Shown here: positions 27,801 through 39,507 of the stretch, in pieces
Numbering within the stretch: position 1 is the first letter of the stretch
How the letters are laid out: every line of letters starts with the position of its first letter
From: Struthio camelus
Lineage: Eukaryota > Chordata > Aves > Struthioniformes > Struthionidae
Length of the DNA: 64,000 nucleotides
Assembly (NCBI RefSeq): GCF_040807025.1
Contig: NC_090947.1
Span: forward strand, 4,712,001 to 4,776,000
Direction of reading: 5' to 3'
Notes under the pieces: model-generated
The model's input: only the letters and a program-made list of their open reading frames with translations
Databases searched by the model: none
What the model was told of the DNA's origin: nothing
Made by a program: the position numbers and the translations under genes

Positions 27801-30800
27801 CAGCTATCGAAACCCTGCCTCAACACTTTAGTTTGCATGGCTGTCTTCTGATTCCTGCTCTGTCTCCTCTTTTGCAGCCCTCATCAGCTTTCCCTCTCCC
27901 ACTCACCTGTTCTCTGCCTTCCTGTCTACGGGTGCTGTCCTACTAGATGGCGTTCTGCCTGCAGAAATCGGCAATAAGAGCACCAAAGCAATACAGAAAG
28001 ATGAACCCTCAAATCCAGCATCTGGCACAGCAACCTGCACTGGCTAGTGATTAAAAAAAAAAAAAAAATTCATCTGTTGCACAAAGCCCCCCAAAACTTT
28101 AGCGCTGTTGAACAAAGCGTTAGTTTTTGCTTCTGTACCTGTTGGATACTTCCCCTAGGGATATGATTATGCTATAGCTATGCACTCCTGTTCAAATAAA
28201 GTTTCTTTACATTTGTTGAATGTGTTATATGAAAAAAAGAAAATAAGCTGATTCAGTTGCACAGCTCATAGGAAGAAAAGTTTATTCCAAAGCCCTTCCT
28301 TTGCCAAACTACTCTCTCTGGACGACCCACTGCTCTCCTCCTCTTCCGTGTAGGCTATTTAAGTCTTACTTCCAGCTACCTGTATTTTTGCAGAAGTACA
28401 AATGAGACGCATGGAGATATCTCACCCTTTTACTTCTCAAATTCCAAGAAGCCTAGTCAACTCTATTTTTGCATTTCATGTGGAAATCAAGTGAACAAAT
28501 TAACTTCACTATGGTCTACACATATACAGCCTGGTTATTTGGGCTACAAGTAGATTGTACGAGATTCAAACACCACCCCTCAAAAACATATGTAAAGAGA
28601 AAATCATAACGCAGTTGAAGACATGGGGAGAGCCTTCTCGGCACAGAATCCAAATTGATCCGATGGCAGTTAAGAGCTCCCTAATTCCCCAGAATTTGTC
28701 TTGTTTGCACACTTACTAGACTTGGCTGGTCTCCACAGGGACCATGACACTTATTTGACTCCTACCTGCCCCTTGCATGCCGCAGCACTCCTATCCCCAT
28801 GTCTGCAGCCTACCATACCAAGTAAAAGTGCCCAGAGGATCCCAGCAAAACAGAAGTCTTGTGGTTTTTTTGTATTAAAAGGTCACAATTACACATTTAA
28901 AATTCTACACTCGGCAGGGTTTTAAGTTACTACAGCTGATTTATCCAAAGAGTTGGGTCCAAAGATACACGCTGCACTGGCGACATGCTTACGCTTAAAA
29001 AATTGTCAGAGTCTTCCCAACATTAAAAAAAAAAAAAAAAAAAAAAAGGAGCTTCAGCTATATACAAGGATTTAATTTTTACTTTCACTTTCAGGAAGAA
29101 GAGGAGAAAAAGAAACGATGACCTCACAATTTACGATTTTCCACAAGTATCTGTATGCAAGAAAGCAGCAAGGAGGAACACAGAACATTCAGAGCAGCTC
29201 AAAATGCTTCTCCAACTACCAGCGCAGAGAGGAACCAATTACTGTGGGTTACAGTTATGCACACCCACCATAAGCATGTCCCCCCACAGCCCTTCATCTC
29301 CAAATTCACCAGCCTCAAATATTTGGAGGCACTACCAACCCACACTGGAGGGGAGAGTTTAGGAGCAGGCCCTTAGTTCGTGCTGTTGACTCCTTTTCCT
29401 TATCGTTTCCTCTGTGCACTGTTCAGCTTAACGAATCCTGCCTGCTTTTTGCTTCAATTCTGAGAAAAAGGCAGGCAGGGAAAAGGGAGAATCCAAAGAA
29501 CTGAATTGGTTCAAAGTCGGCAGCGGACAGCCTGCCGCAGCTCTGCTGAGCCACAGCCTCACTTCGGCCTCCTGCAGCGGTCAGTAGAAAGTCTCTTTGA
29601 AGCATGAAGAGTTTCCCGTAAAACATGCAAACTTCAGTCTTTCCCTTTGTCTTGGCACAAGAATGAGCAGGTTTTTGCTTGTGAAAGCACAAAATCAAAG
29701 ATGCTCACGTGCACGAGTACGGAACAGCGAGCTCTTTCTTTGAGGGCATGCAAACAAACGGGAAGGCTACGATAACACGCATGAAAACTTTGTGAACAAC
29801 AGCAAGTTCCTGCCAAAAACGAAGGGTTTTTTTTGTTTTGTTGCTTTTTTTAAACCCACTCAGCAACAAATCACGGGAACTAAGAACAAAACACAACTCT
29901 ATCCTTACCTGCCTCAATAATCTAACGTTTTAAGTAACAGCAGGTCAGGAAACAGATGTTGCCATCACCTGCACCATGTTAACATTGGTGATTAACAATA
30001 ACTAGCACATTTTATGTGGCCAAAACCAGTGTTCATGAGTTTTCCAAATCCCATGTCTCTTTGGTAATGACAGTCTTGACGTTGAAGTCATTTTTGTATT
30101 TTGTTGCTTAAAAAGAGAATGTTTTGACCACATCGTTTGAACTTCATTAAGATTCTGATGTGTTACCTTATATATTGCCTACATAAAGCAATACACTTGT
30201 CAAAAAGCTCTCCAGAAGAGAATGCCTCTTGTGCGTTCTGCCAGCTTATTTGTATGATTTAACAGATTTGTAAACAAGCAAAATTTAGAAGCAACTACTA
30301 CAGCTCAAAAGCACCGAACTTCAGAGGGCTCCAAATGCCTCACTAAAGAAAGAAATAAACTTAATCCCAAAAATGTACTGACCTCCTCTTCCAGTGAGTG
30401 ACAGTCACTATAGCAAAACAGCAAAGAAAATCTCAGTTAAACCCCTTTACGCAACCAGTATTTTATGGATAAGCAGTATCAGTGTTCTCTATTTGTAAGA
30501 GCCACCTTGCCATTCCTTAAAAGGCTAAGACAAACAGCTGGATAACCCACGTCTTGGGAAATATTGTGCAAAAACATCGCAGAGCTTCCACTAGAAATCA
30601 ATGCTTAATGCCGGCTCAGTGCTTGCCTAGCAGAGCTGCAGAAATACCGCCGAGCATTTGAATTCCTCTCTCAGTCAAGAGGGCTCATTGCCAATGCAAA
30701 GCAAACGCCAGAGCACTGCAAGGCTCAGCACTCATGCTGATAAGCTGTTCCCGGCAGGTCCAAAAGGCCACAGTGTAAGTGCAGACACGTGCCAGAGCTT

Positions 30801-33800
30801 CCGCAGGGGACACACTCAGATATAGCCATTACAGATCCAGCCTAGCTCCTCCCCAACAGCTAGTTTGGTGCCCCGACATCTTATTACATCTGGTGCATAA
30901 GCAGATCCAAATGGCATATATATTTGCAGAGTGCTGCTCTTGACCTCATACATGTTGCTTGAGTCAACAAACTCTACTAGACCCAAGCTGGCTCCCATCC
31001 ATGGTGCGGATAATTCGCAACTCGGACAATATAGCTATAGATAACCGAGAAGCGCACTGCACAGCATTGCCTGCAAACATCATTCATGTAACAGCAAGGC
31101 AGAGCGCTTTAAAAGTTTCAAATGCCATTCTAAACTATGGCAAGAGCAAGAACGCAGGGGCTAAACTTAAATCTACCACAAACTCTGGAATAGTTGAACG
31201 CCCATTGATGATGTTTCAGAAACAGCTTGGGAACCTTGGGGGGGGGGGGGGAGGGGGGAGAAGCCAAGCTAAATACAAACAGCCACAGCTATTTATAAGC
31301 TATTTCACAAACAATTAATTCTCCCTACCCCTGACAATTCTCGGGACAGAAACAGGAACATACATGCTTGACACGTGCACAAGCATATGGTTTATGACAG
31401 ACTCACGTGAATGTTATATTCAGTAACGCACAAACTACAATCAAAAGTTGCTTTGCTCCCTCCCCTGGCCCCACCTCAACAAGTCAGAATATAGAAATGC
31501 TTTACTAGCCTTGCCACAAAGACTCAAGCCATATGTTTCCCACTACAGTTTGCTTTTAAGTATGTAAAATGAAAGCATTATTTCCTCAAATGAAACTAAT
31601 GTTTTCACCTCCACAACGATGCTTATTTTTCTCTAGTTTTAAGTGTAATGTCCCCTCCCCTGCTTAGCTCCCCCGTTTAATGTACATCTTAAGACACAGA
31701 CCTTGAAACTCTGATAAAAACTCAATTTTCTAACTTTTAATTCTGGTATTATAATGCTGCTAGCCTCCTAACTTTTACCCATCTATCTTCACAGCTATTC
31801 GTGCTTAGCTCCTCTGAACCATACAATAGTAGAGACTGGTATTAGAAGTCAGACAAGCTGCCTAATACTGGCAGTTATTTAATACATAAGACACTCAGAT
31901 TTTCCTTCCGCTTCAAATGCTTCCTTTAAGCAGGATATCATCAAATCACAAGCTTCAGCTTCTACACGTTATTAATTATGCTGCAAAACTTATTATCCTG
32001 ACCTCAACAACTAGAACAAGCCACTGGGGTCAGAAACATAGGAAAGCAAACATTGCAATACATCATTTTACTTCCTCCTTGAGGTATACTGCAAATCAGA
32101 GGCATAAGAGCCAAAGTAACACATTGAGCCTGGCTTCCCTTTGCCAGCGAAGCCCTAGAAGTAGTCTTGGCAATACGGTTTTGAATTCATTTCAATTCCC
32201 CTTGCCGCTTGCTGGCTTTGGTATGTCAATCACAGCCATGCTGCAAGTGTTTTATTGAAAACCGTTAGTTGCCCCTTTAATAAATATTAATCACTCATTT
32301 ATCAAGAAGCTTTTCACTGCCTTCTTCTAAAACAAGGGATTTTATTTTTTTGGACTTAAAAGCATCATCATACAATGTAATAAATAAAAGCGCTTCCTTT
32401 TCGATACACAGAAGTCAATGCAGCATTTAGGAAAAAAAATTCATGTAATCTCAGTGTTAACAAATTAAGGACCAATTTTTTTTAATCATCACAAGAAAGG
32501 TGTCATCTTTTTCTTCTCCTCTTAATCTTCTCACTTACTATTGTGACAAGGGATATTACTGCACCTACAGGTTTGAAAAAAGCCAATATACTGATTCCCT
32601 CCATTTTTATTTACACTGCTCATTTATCTGCGTTTTTATAATCGGTTTCACACTTCCTTTTTTCCTCAGGCTTCTACAAAAGCACAGCTGAAACATTTTC
32701 AGGTTATAAAAATCTGGTCATAAAGCCCATATACAATGAAGACAACTGAGGAATAAACCACGCTAACTTGCTTTCTTAGTCAATCAACTAACTTCAGGAC
32801 GTCATTTATAAACAAATGAAACGGCACGAGTAATACAAAACTGACTGGCATTTAGACGCACTAAGAACAAAGCAGCTGAAGTGAAAGCCTCCGCGATCAA
32901 AAAGCGTACATGTCACTGGCACTGACCCTCTGGCACGTTCTTTATTTTTAATTCAATTTAATTCATTTACTAGTTACAGACCCTTATAGAGAATTAAATT
33001 TGCATAATGCTTCGGCTTGCTGTCCTCACCTCCTTTGAAATTTTCAGAAAGGATGCGCCTTTCAAGTTCAGCGCTATAAGGCTCTGTGCATCTTGCCGGA
33101 GCAGGCATGTGGCCACTACTGCCAACTCAGTGAAGTTTCCCCCAGAGGTGAATTTAAAGTTGTTTTAACATCAAAAATTGTCTCTGTGCCCATCAATTCC
33201 ACCATCAATTTCAAGGAACAGCAAGCAGCAGAGAAGTCAAAAGTTGCTACAGCAAGTATAGAGCTTGCTCTATTTTCACTTTGATACCAGGCCTACAGAA
33301 TTAAGGCTCTACTCTCTAACCGAGCCTATACTGAAAATCCAGCTAAAATAGAGATGCAAGAACGAGTCACACTGAACTTCTAACAAAGCTGTGCTTTATC
33401 TGAGCCTCTCTTCCCTGCCGGAGAGGCAGCAGAGCCCCTTTGAGCACGAGATTTCTGCCTGTCCCTCTTCCCCACATCAGTATTTGCTTTTTACCGTCTC
33501 TAACTGTGCACGTTTCCCATTTAATTTGTCTTGATGCATGTTAGTCACCGCTTGGTCTCTTTCCAGTCTATCCCTCCGTGATTATATAAAGCCTCTCTCC
33601 AAGAATTGGCAGCCTGAATTACTAGTCCTTGCCTGCCCTCATCCCTCAGACACCTCCACCCTTGGCGATTTTGAAGAGCTGCTTCTGTGATATCCCAGGG
33701 TTTCAGATCAGAGCCGTCCCTGCGTGCTCCTCTCCCCAGACAGATGTGCCCTGCTCACCTCCCAGCCGTGCTATCTGATTTGCTGAAGCCGTCAACAGCG

Positions 33801-36800
33801 GGACAAGGCTGCTACCAAATACTATTTAGCAGTCACCGCTTTAACTCCCCCGAGTTAAAACAGCTGGAAGAGAACATCCAGCTATCTCAAATTTACTTCC
33901 CTTTATAAAACTTTAGGGACAGAAATCGTCTTTTCATACTATGCCTATGAAAAGGCTGACAAAACCATGCCTCAGGCCACGGCTGATACTAGAATTTAAT
34001 ACTGGACAGGTAAACAATCAAAGAGGCAGCTTAGGAAAAAATGACAAAGGGCCTCAGTATTTTAGGAGCAACTTTTTCACAGAAGTGGAAAAAGAAAAGG
34101 CCTATCTTGCTTGCATCCGTCTCAAAACCCAAGGACGGCAACTGATGACACTCTGTTGATAGCTCATGTACTTACAATTGTGGCAATAATATTTCAAATT
34201 TGGAGTTGAAATTTCTTCCTCATTCATATGGTGCTAGTAGTTATAATCACACCTAGATTATCACTTTTTCACCCCAAATAAAGGCCATATCAGTTAGGAG
34301 ACATAAAGAACTGGTTTGCATTTAGTTTTCAGGAGTCTGTAAGCACTGTCTACGTTCATCAGTGGCTGGGGTCACGGCCATCCACCCCCTAAATCAAAAC
34401 GGCATCAATCTATTTACAAGTCTCTACACAAAACATTTGAGGGTTGCAGGGTTACAGGTGTGCCAACGCATCCTTCAAACAGATCCTACTGTGCCTTTCT
34501 GGACTGGACTCTTTATGAACGCAACACATACTACTGAAGTCATAACTGCCAGGAGACTGACCTTACCCTTCCACCCATTCTGCAACTGTGGCCTGTATGT
34601 TTGAGACCTCTAGGCTAAACAAACATCGCTAACAGTTTCCACTTACAACTGCTCTTACAGGTTCCCACCAACTTTGTCTTGAGCGTAATACAACAGCCTA
34701 AAGTTAAGCACACCACAGGCTAGCACAGGTCTGTGCGATGAAACAGCAGAAGACATGCACTGCTTCAGATGCAACAGGAGCCTCAGCACACGTCTGCCTT
34801 TTATAGGTAGCTCTTCCCTCCCTGTCAAACTCATTCCTGTAGATCTAGACAGAATGACTTCAAAATTATCGATATCCGAAGTCCCCCTTCACACAGGCTC
34901 TCAACACTGCAGATGCTGCTTCAGCTGGCCTACTATTAACAACTGGAGCAAGTTCTAGAAAGTTTCATCATTAACCAATTGACCAATTTTGTAATTGGCC
35001 TACACCTTGTAAAAAGTATGGCTTAAAAGACAATTTTCCCCAAGTCTTTTGGGACACCGCTACTCGATTATCCCTTTGCTTTCAGTGTAGTTATACCGAA
35101 GCGACCTATTTCTACTGTCAGTTCCCCATTTGGTCCGGAAAACCGTTCTGAACAGACTGACGGCTGCTCCTACGGTCCTCTTCGGAGAGCCGCATGATAC
35201 AATTTTCACATAGCCAGACCTGACATAACATTCACATTTGTCGGATGGATGCTTGCAGTGACCTGCTTTCAGCGCTTGTCAGCTTGGGACTCAACTGGTT
35301 CAATACTTAGTCTGCTCTGGTTTGCTAATGGTGGTAATGGCAGTAACAACGTCAGTACTAATTTTCCATGCCTTACCTCTGCAGGGGGAGAAAGACCGCA
35401 AATCAGGTTTTACTCACCGAAGTGAGAAACATGATTGCTCTTACTAAGTCGTATTTCTTCTGGTACCTCGCTTTCTATGCCAGACACTGTAGTTCAAGTG
35501 TATTTACATCACACTGCTATTTTTTCCCCTTGAATCTCTACTTGTAGGCTAATAAAAAACTCTGATTATATGTTTTAGCAGTTCAGCATTATATGCTTTG
35601 CAGTTTAGCCTGGTTAAAGAGTTTATTCTTCTTGTTTGATATCTTCTCCACCCACACCCCCTAATTAGTTAAATAAGAATCTCCAAACTGAAAGCCTAAA
35701 GCAAGCTCTTTGAGAGAGTTATCACATCCGGGTTTAAAGTGTATTAAGCTCCCAATCCTCAGAACAATGCAGTGAGAGAAGAGTGTGAAAAGAACGAGAT
35801 GCTCTCCAGTGCAGTAGGCAATACAATCTGAAAACAATCCTTGCCTCAGAATACAACAATACAGCAGAATCTACACTAATCAGAAAAGGCTATTCGTAGG
35901 GCAATACCATCCAAGCAGATGTACACGTGCCAGGCTGTTCCAAAATAAGACCATGAAACACGAATATTTCAACTGAATGGCATGAACCCTAACTGTGCAA
36001 GCTTAAGCATCAACAGTAGTATATTCACTGCTGACCATTTCGAGTAGAAATATCAACCTAAACAACATATACCTTGCTACTAGATGAAGCTGCACAGCTT
36101 GGGCATTAAAACGTTCAACTATTACTGCAGGAAGTAAACCAGAGCTTAAACCCATGGTATTTGCAAACTATTAGTACCTGTGAATTTTAAAATGTAAGGT
36201 TTAAACGTTAAAGTATTACGATACGTATCTGTATCGGAGAAAAAACCGAAAAGCAAGAAAAGAGCTCTCCCCGATTTTACTGTAAAATAGCATACTTACT
36301 CAGTCTTGTTAACAACCTCGCTTATGCAGAACTGCTGCAAAGTAAATGCTTCTCCCCGCAATGCAGAGCCAGCTAGTTACAGCCTACACTAGCCTTTCTA
36401 GAAGGCCACAATAGCTTTTCATGGTCTAGAACAGACCATTTGGTGCTACAAAAATTAATTCTTCTTAATCCTCTACTTCTTACACAACCTCTAGTGACTC
36501 CAGGCCTTTAAAAAAAATGAAAAAATAAAAAAAAAATCTCTTTCCATTGCTGTTTTAAAAGCTTTAGAAAGTTTATTGACTCTGCTCTATACCACTGAAG
36601 ACTATCAGAACACTGATGTTACTTTCCGGACTTTCTTTCCTGTCACAGGAAGTTATGTTTTTGCTCAAAGAATTACCTTCCTGTCAAGCCATATCTGGTA
36701 TTCTTTCTTCTTCTAGATACTCAGTAACACTTATGTACCAACGCTTTATCACAGCGTTTTAATTGATAATGCAGTACAGCTCCCAAGGATGGATTATTTT

Positions 36801-37145
36801 TTCAATAAAGAGGAGGCTTTTAAAGTTTTGCATTATTTTAACTAAGTTTCCTACAGGCAAGAGGCTGTAGTAGATCTGAGGTATACCAATATACAGCCCA
36901 CAGTATACAAGGTACACAAACAATTTCAAAGATACTTCCAAAAATCATTTTATACAAATTTCATAACATGCACTGGCAACAGACCTGAGAACTGTACATC
37001 CCAGAAATTTTAATAAGTTCCTTTCACCTTTAACAAGCAATTTATCCCGAACAGACACCCTCCGAGTTGAATCGGAAGCTGGATTGGATGTACGGGGTCC
37101 TCTGACGCCATCATCCCGCTTCAGCTTGCTTGCCAGAGTTAGCAT
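4554..37145 (-). CDS. UBE2F: UBE2F, NEDD8-conjugating enzyme E2 F (5' coding part; gene continues past base 1)
   Basis: UBE2F takes NEDD8 from the NAE1-UBA3 E1 and, with RBX2, attaches it to cullin-5. Five coding exons on the minus strand (37028-37145, 27038-27067, 23549-23614, 14333-14400, 4554-4624) join in frame to 353 nt, giving 117 codons of an expected ~185. The N-terminus starts [13 protein letters not shown], the peptide that in the human protein docks on UBA3/DCN1-type partners. The UBC core follows with [13 protein letters not shown], the HPN motif ([15 protein letters not shown]) and the catalytic cysteine at codon 116, the same number as human Cys116. Every junction has GT/AG and the phases fit. 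The start was chosen because ATG 37143-37145 gives the conserved N-terminus, although the frame is open upstream. The remaining exons (from SLLREH onward) are not found in 1-4553 and must lie to the left. The identification is firm; it rests on remembered family sequence rather than alignment. Confidence 0.95.
7736..7782. repeat. G10-A-rich-G15 homopolymer block
   Basis: G10 at 7736-7745 and G15 at 7768-7782, separated by two A runs with a GG between. On the UBE2F sense strand this is a C/T tract. Confidence 0.9.
12467..12522. repeat. TG/TA microsatellite
   Basis: Alternating purine-pyrimidine tract: a TG run interrupted by TATA, followed by an uninterrupted TA run. It lies inside UBE2F intron 5. 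Confidence 0.9.
13740..14215 (+). mobile_element. CR1 LINE 3'-end fragment
   Basis: The plus-strand text contains the usual CR1 3' landmarks in order: gctcagcctggaaaagagaag, tttacaactacctaatggg, gactctttccagaggc, cattggaacaggggcccagag, gactagatgacctccagaag, and the terminal ttctatgattctgtg. CR1 is the dominant non-LTR retrotransposon of birds. The copy is 5'-truncated, as most are, and it encodes no intact reverse transcriptase. It lies antisense to UBE2F, about 120 bp beyond exon 5. The left boundary is approximate. Confidence 0.88.
14333..14400 (-). CDS. UBE2F: UBE2F exon 5
   Basis: Acceptor TTTTACTAG precedes 14400 and donor ATGGTG|GTGAGTATT follows 14333. It encodes (D)[19 protein letters not shown] then NMV and ends in phase 0. 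It lies about 120 bp from the 3' end of a CR1 fragment in the following intron. Confidence 0.95.
14401..23548 (-). other. UBE2F: UBE2F intron 4 (about 9.1 kb)
   Basis: Apparently unique intronic DNA. An AAAC tetranucleotide tract follows exon 5 at about 14408-14427, and a pure A run lies at 18467-18482. The longest open frame (17217-17747, plus) shows no recognisable motif. I see no other feature. Confidence 0.6.
23549..23614 (-). CDS. UBE2F: UBE2F exon 4
   Basis: Acceptor TTCTTCACAG precedes 23614 and donor CCCAG|GTAACTTT follows 23549. It encodes (C)[21 protein letters not shown], the first strands of the UBC fold. The intron phases match exons 3 and 5. Confidence 0.94.
23615..27037 (-). 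other. UBE2F: UBE2F intron 3 (about 3.4 kb)
   Basis: Contains a T27 homopolymer at 24858-24884 and an AT/CA-rich microsatellite at about 26256-26335. Nothing else is recognised. Confidence 0.6.
26256..26335. repeat. Compound TA/CA microsatellite
   Basis: TA-rich tract with imperfect internal copies, a (CA) run near 26312-26325 and a return to TA. It lies inside UBE2F intron 3. Confidence 0.88.
27038..27067 (-). CDS. UBE2F: UBE2F exon 3 (30-nt micro-exon)
   Basis: Acceptor CTCTACAG precedes 27067 and donor CCTT|GTAAGTAT follows 27038. The exon encodes (E)VAELEANLP(C). It is only 30 nt long, entering in phase 1 and leaving in phase 1, and was found by matching the conserved peptide. Confidence 0.93.
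27068..37027 (-). other. UBE2F: UBE2F intron 2 (about 10 kb)
   Basis: Intronic DNA with an A23 run at 29025-29047 and a G14 run at 31238-31251. No exon of UBE2F is expected here, and no nested gene is recognised in the short open frames. Confidence 0.6.
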
Positions 37146-37161
37146 TACTGCTTTCCTCAAC
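37028..37161 (-). CDS. UBE2F: UBE2F exon 2 (first coding exon)
   Basis: The exon runs from acceptor TTCTAG|G (first base 37161) to donor TTAAAG|GTGAAAG (last base 37028). ATG is at 37143-37145 and codes 39 residues plus one base. It encodes the N-terminal extension typical of NEDD8 E2s, ending SVRDKLLVK. The 16 bases before the ATG are also open in frame (LRKAV). Confidence 0.95.
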
Positions 37162-39231
37162 CTAGAACACAGATATTAAAAGAAAGTCAGTCACTAAAGC
37201 TCAAAGCACTAGAGGGGGGGGGGGGGGGGGAGGGGGAAAAAAGCTACAGTTAGGCCTACATTCAAAAACTATCATTATATTCTTAGCAACCAAATAAAGA
37301 ATATACATCTGCAATAACACAACTGCAATTAAAGATGAAGATTGATTAGAACAAAAGAACGAGAGTTTGTTTGGTATGTGAATGCCGAGTGCTGGGCCAA
37401 GAGGAAATTCAGCTGTATTGGAGAAAGTTCAGACTTCCATTAAACAAAGTTTAACCATCTAATTTCACTGCACCATCTCCCAGAGCATAACCACTGCTCG
37501 ACATCACTCCCTCTAGAGAATTACTATCAAAACACCCTACCAGACTGCTGGCCTGGCAACCTGTTAGGACCATTCTCAGTCATGCTCCATGCGACAAGCC
37601 ATTCGGAGCTACTTTTTGGCTGACCAAAGAAGAGAGAAAAGGGAGGGACTACAGGAACAACTCTGTAACTCGAGGAAGCGAGCTTTGAGTTAGCTACCAG
37701 GACACAAGAAAGGAAAGAAATTTAAACTTCAGAGCAGTGCAATTAACTATGCTCCTCTACAACAAGAGTAACACACAGTGCTCTAATAGCGCAGAGCGAT
37801 GAGGGACAAAGTCACTCACACGCAGAGATTTAGTAACAGAGATGGAGCGATCATTTTTGCTATATCAGTCCTCTACTTTGGAAGATAACTGTGATGCTGA
37901 ATAAATTGCAACGGAAGGTGGACAAGATGCCAAAGTTATAAAAGCAAAACCTCCAGAGGTTCTGGGTTCTTAAAACATTTTGACACTACTCCTAGTTGAA
38001 GGCAACTCGCTCTTTTCAGTAGTTTGGCCAAAACGAAAAAAAAAAAAAAATGCTGACAAGATCCATACCCTTAAGGCACCACTACCACACTAAGAGAAAG
38101 ATTTATTCTGTCACACTGATTCATTAACTTAAGCCAAAAAACTTTGTGTAAAAAACAACAAAAAAAACCTATTCAATATAGAGTCTTTACATGAATTAGT
38201 CTGAAGAGGAGACCAAACAGGTATGACATAAGCAATGTTACTCAAGATGTGAAAGGGAAGCTCAAGTAACGTCAGCTTTCACAGCATGACGAGGAGAATC
38301 CGCCGCGCTATTCACAAGGCAGACGACAAAGTCAAGGAAACCACCCAGAGGGAGGTGATCACAGCACAAAACAACAGCTCCAATGAGAGATGTATCTGTG
38401 CCAGCTTCAGGTCCGTGTCTGGATGCTTCATTCTTGCAAGCCCTGAAGTGCAGTTTACCAGGCCCCCTGCATCAGGAGTTACTTTGCTTTGCCCATTTCA
38501 TCCATTCCCGCTCCAGGAGAAAAAAAAAAAAAAAAAAAAAAAAACAGTTAGGGGGAAAAGCCTCTGGCCTGCTGTAAAAACAGCCCCTACCAGTTTTCCA
38601 AGTTTGGAGACAAACCCGACAGAGTTCCACCCACCACAAACTAGCACCAAAACACTGGTGAAGGGGCAAGAAGGAGAAGTGAGACAAGCGACATGACGCT
38701 CAACTGTTAACAAAACCAGGACGGAGAACCGCGTACAAGGACTTAGAAGGAAAGGAAACATGTTTCACAACAGCACTTTGCGCCACGATACTCTGATAAG
38801 ATATACGCAAGAAGGTCAGGCTCACTGAACCCGACAAACGTTATGTGTGAGGCACAAGATCCAGATTGGGGGGAGGGCGGTGGGAAGAAAACTGGGGCAA
38901 GCATAAATCCTGCTTGCCCAAGGGAGCTCTCTTCTCCCACCGCCCCCCTCCTTTTTTTTTTTTTCCCTGAGGAGATGCGAGAGACAAGAGCTGTTTTGGC
39001 AAAAGGAGAGAGAAGAGGGGGCAGGGAGGAGGGCAAAGAAACAAGAAGGCGACACAGGTTCTTAAAAGGAAATAAAAATTAGACGCAGAAAGCTGGAAGC
39101 GGCGAACAAACTCCACAGGGCAGGAGAGGTCCCTCAGCGCCGAGGGCGGGGGGAGGCGGCCGTTACCCGCCGCGGGGCAGGGCGGGAAGAGCGGCGGAGC
39201 CCGGAGGGCCGCGGGGGCGGCCCGCACTCAC
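37162..39231 (-). other. UBE2F: UBE2F intron 1 (about 2.1 kb)
   Basis: Joins the CpG-island exon 1 to the first coding exon. It contains G17 at 37214-37230, 53 bp before the exon 2 acceptor in genomic terms, and A25 at 38520-38544. GC content rises steeply towards the promoter end from about 38.9 kb. Confidence 0.55.
37214..37230. repeat. G17 homopolymer
   Basis: Uninterrupted run of G followed by a further GGGGG after one A, 53 bp to the right of UBE2F exon 2. Confidence 0.9.
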
Positions 39232-39500
39232 CTGAGCGCGGAGTCAGGGCCCGGCTCCCGCTCCAGCGGCCAAACACCATCGCCGGGGCTGGCCCGGAGC
39301 AGGGGGTGAGGGGCGGCGGCAGCGACGGCGGCGGCAGCGACCCGACTCCTCCCTCCCCGCCCGCCTCCCGCTCGGCGGCGGCGGCGGCGGCGGAAGCGGG
39401 CAGCGCGGGGCCGCGGCGCTCTCGCGAGACCGGGGGGGGGAAGGGGAGGGGAAGGGGGCGGCCGCCGCCATTTTGGGGCGGGGAGAACGGCCGCCGCCGC
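39232..39500 (-). other. UBE2F: UBE2F exon 1 (5' UTR), 5' end uncertain
   Basis: On the minus strand a consensus donor (CGCTCAG|GTGAGTGCGG) ends an exon at 39232 inside the CpG island. It would join the acceptor TTCTAG|G before the first coding exon (first base 37161). Human UBE2F likewise has a non-coding first exon. The transcription start cannot be fixed from sequence, so the right boundary given is only an outer guess. Confidence 0.6.
39420..39429. promoter_or_regulatory. TCTCGCGAGA element (BANP-type)
   Basis: Perfect 10-bp palindrome in the CpG island. This element is known as a strong activator of CpG-island promoters and is bound by BANP when unmethylated. It is about 190 bp upstream of the exon 1 donor. 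Confidence 0.7.
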
Positions 39501-39507
39501 CATTTTG
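39463..39507 (-). promoter_or_regulatory. Twin YY1-like sites
   Basis: Two copies of a CCCCAAAATGGCGGCGGC-like motif about 30 bp apart, both oriented along UBE2F transcription. YY1 sites of this form usually lie at or just downstream of transcription starts, so initiation near 39.5 kb is suggested. Each copy contains an ATG. Confidence 0.6.
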
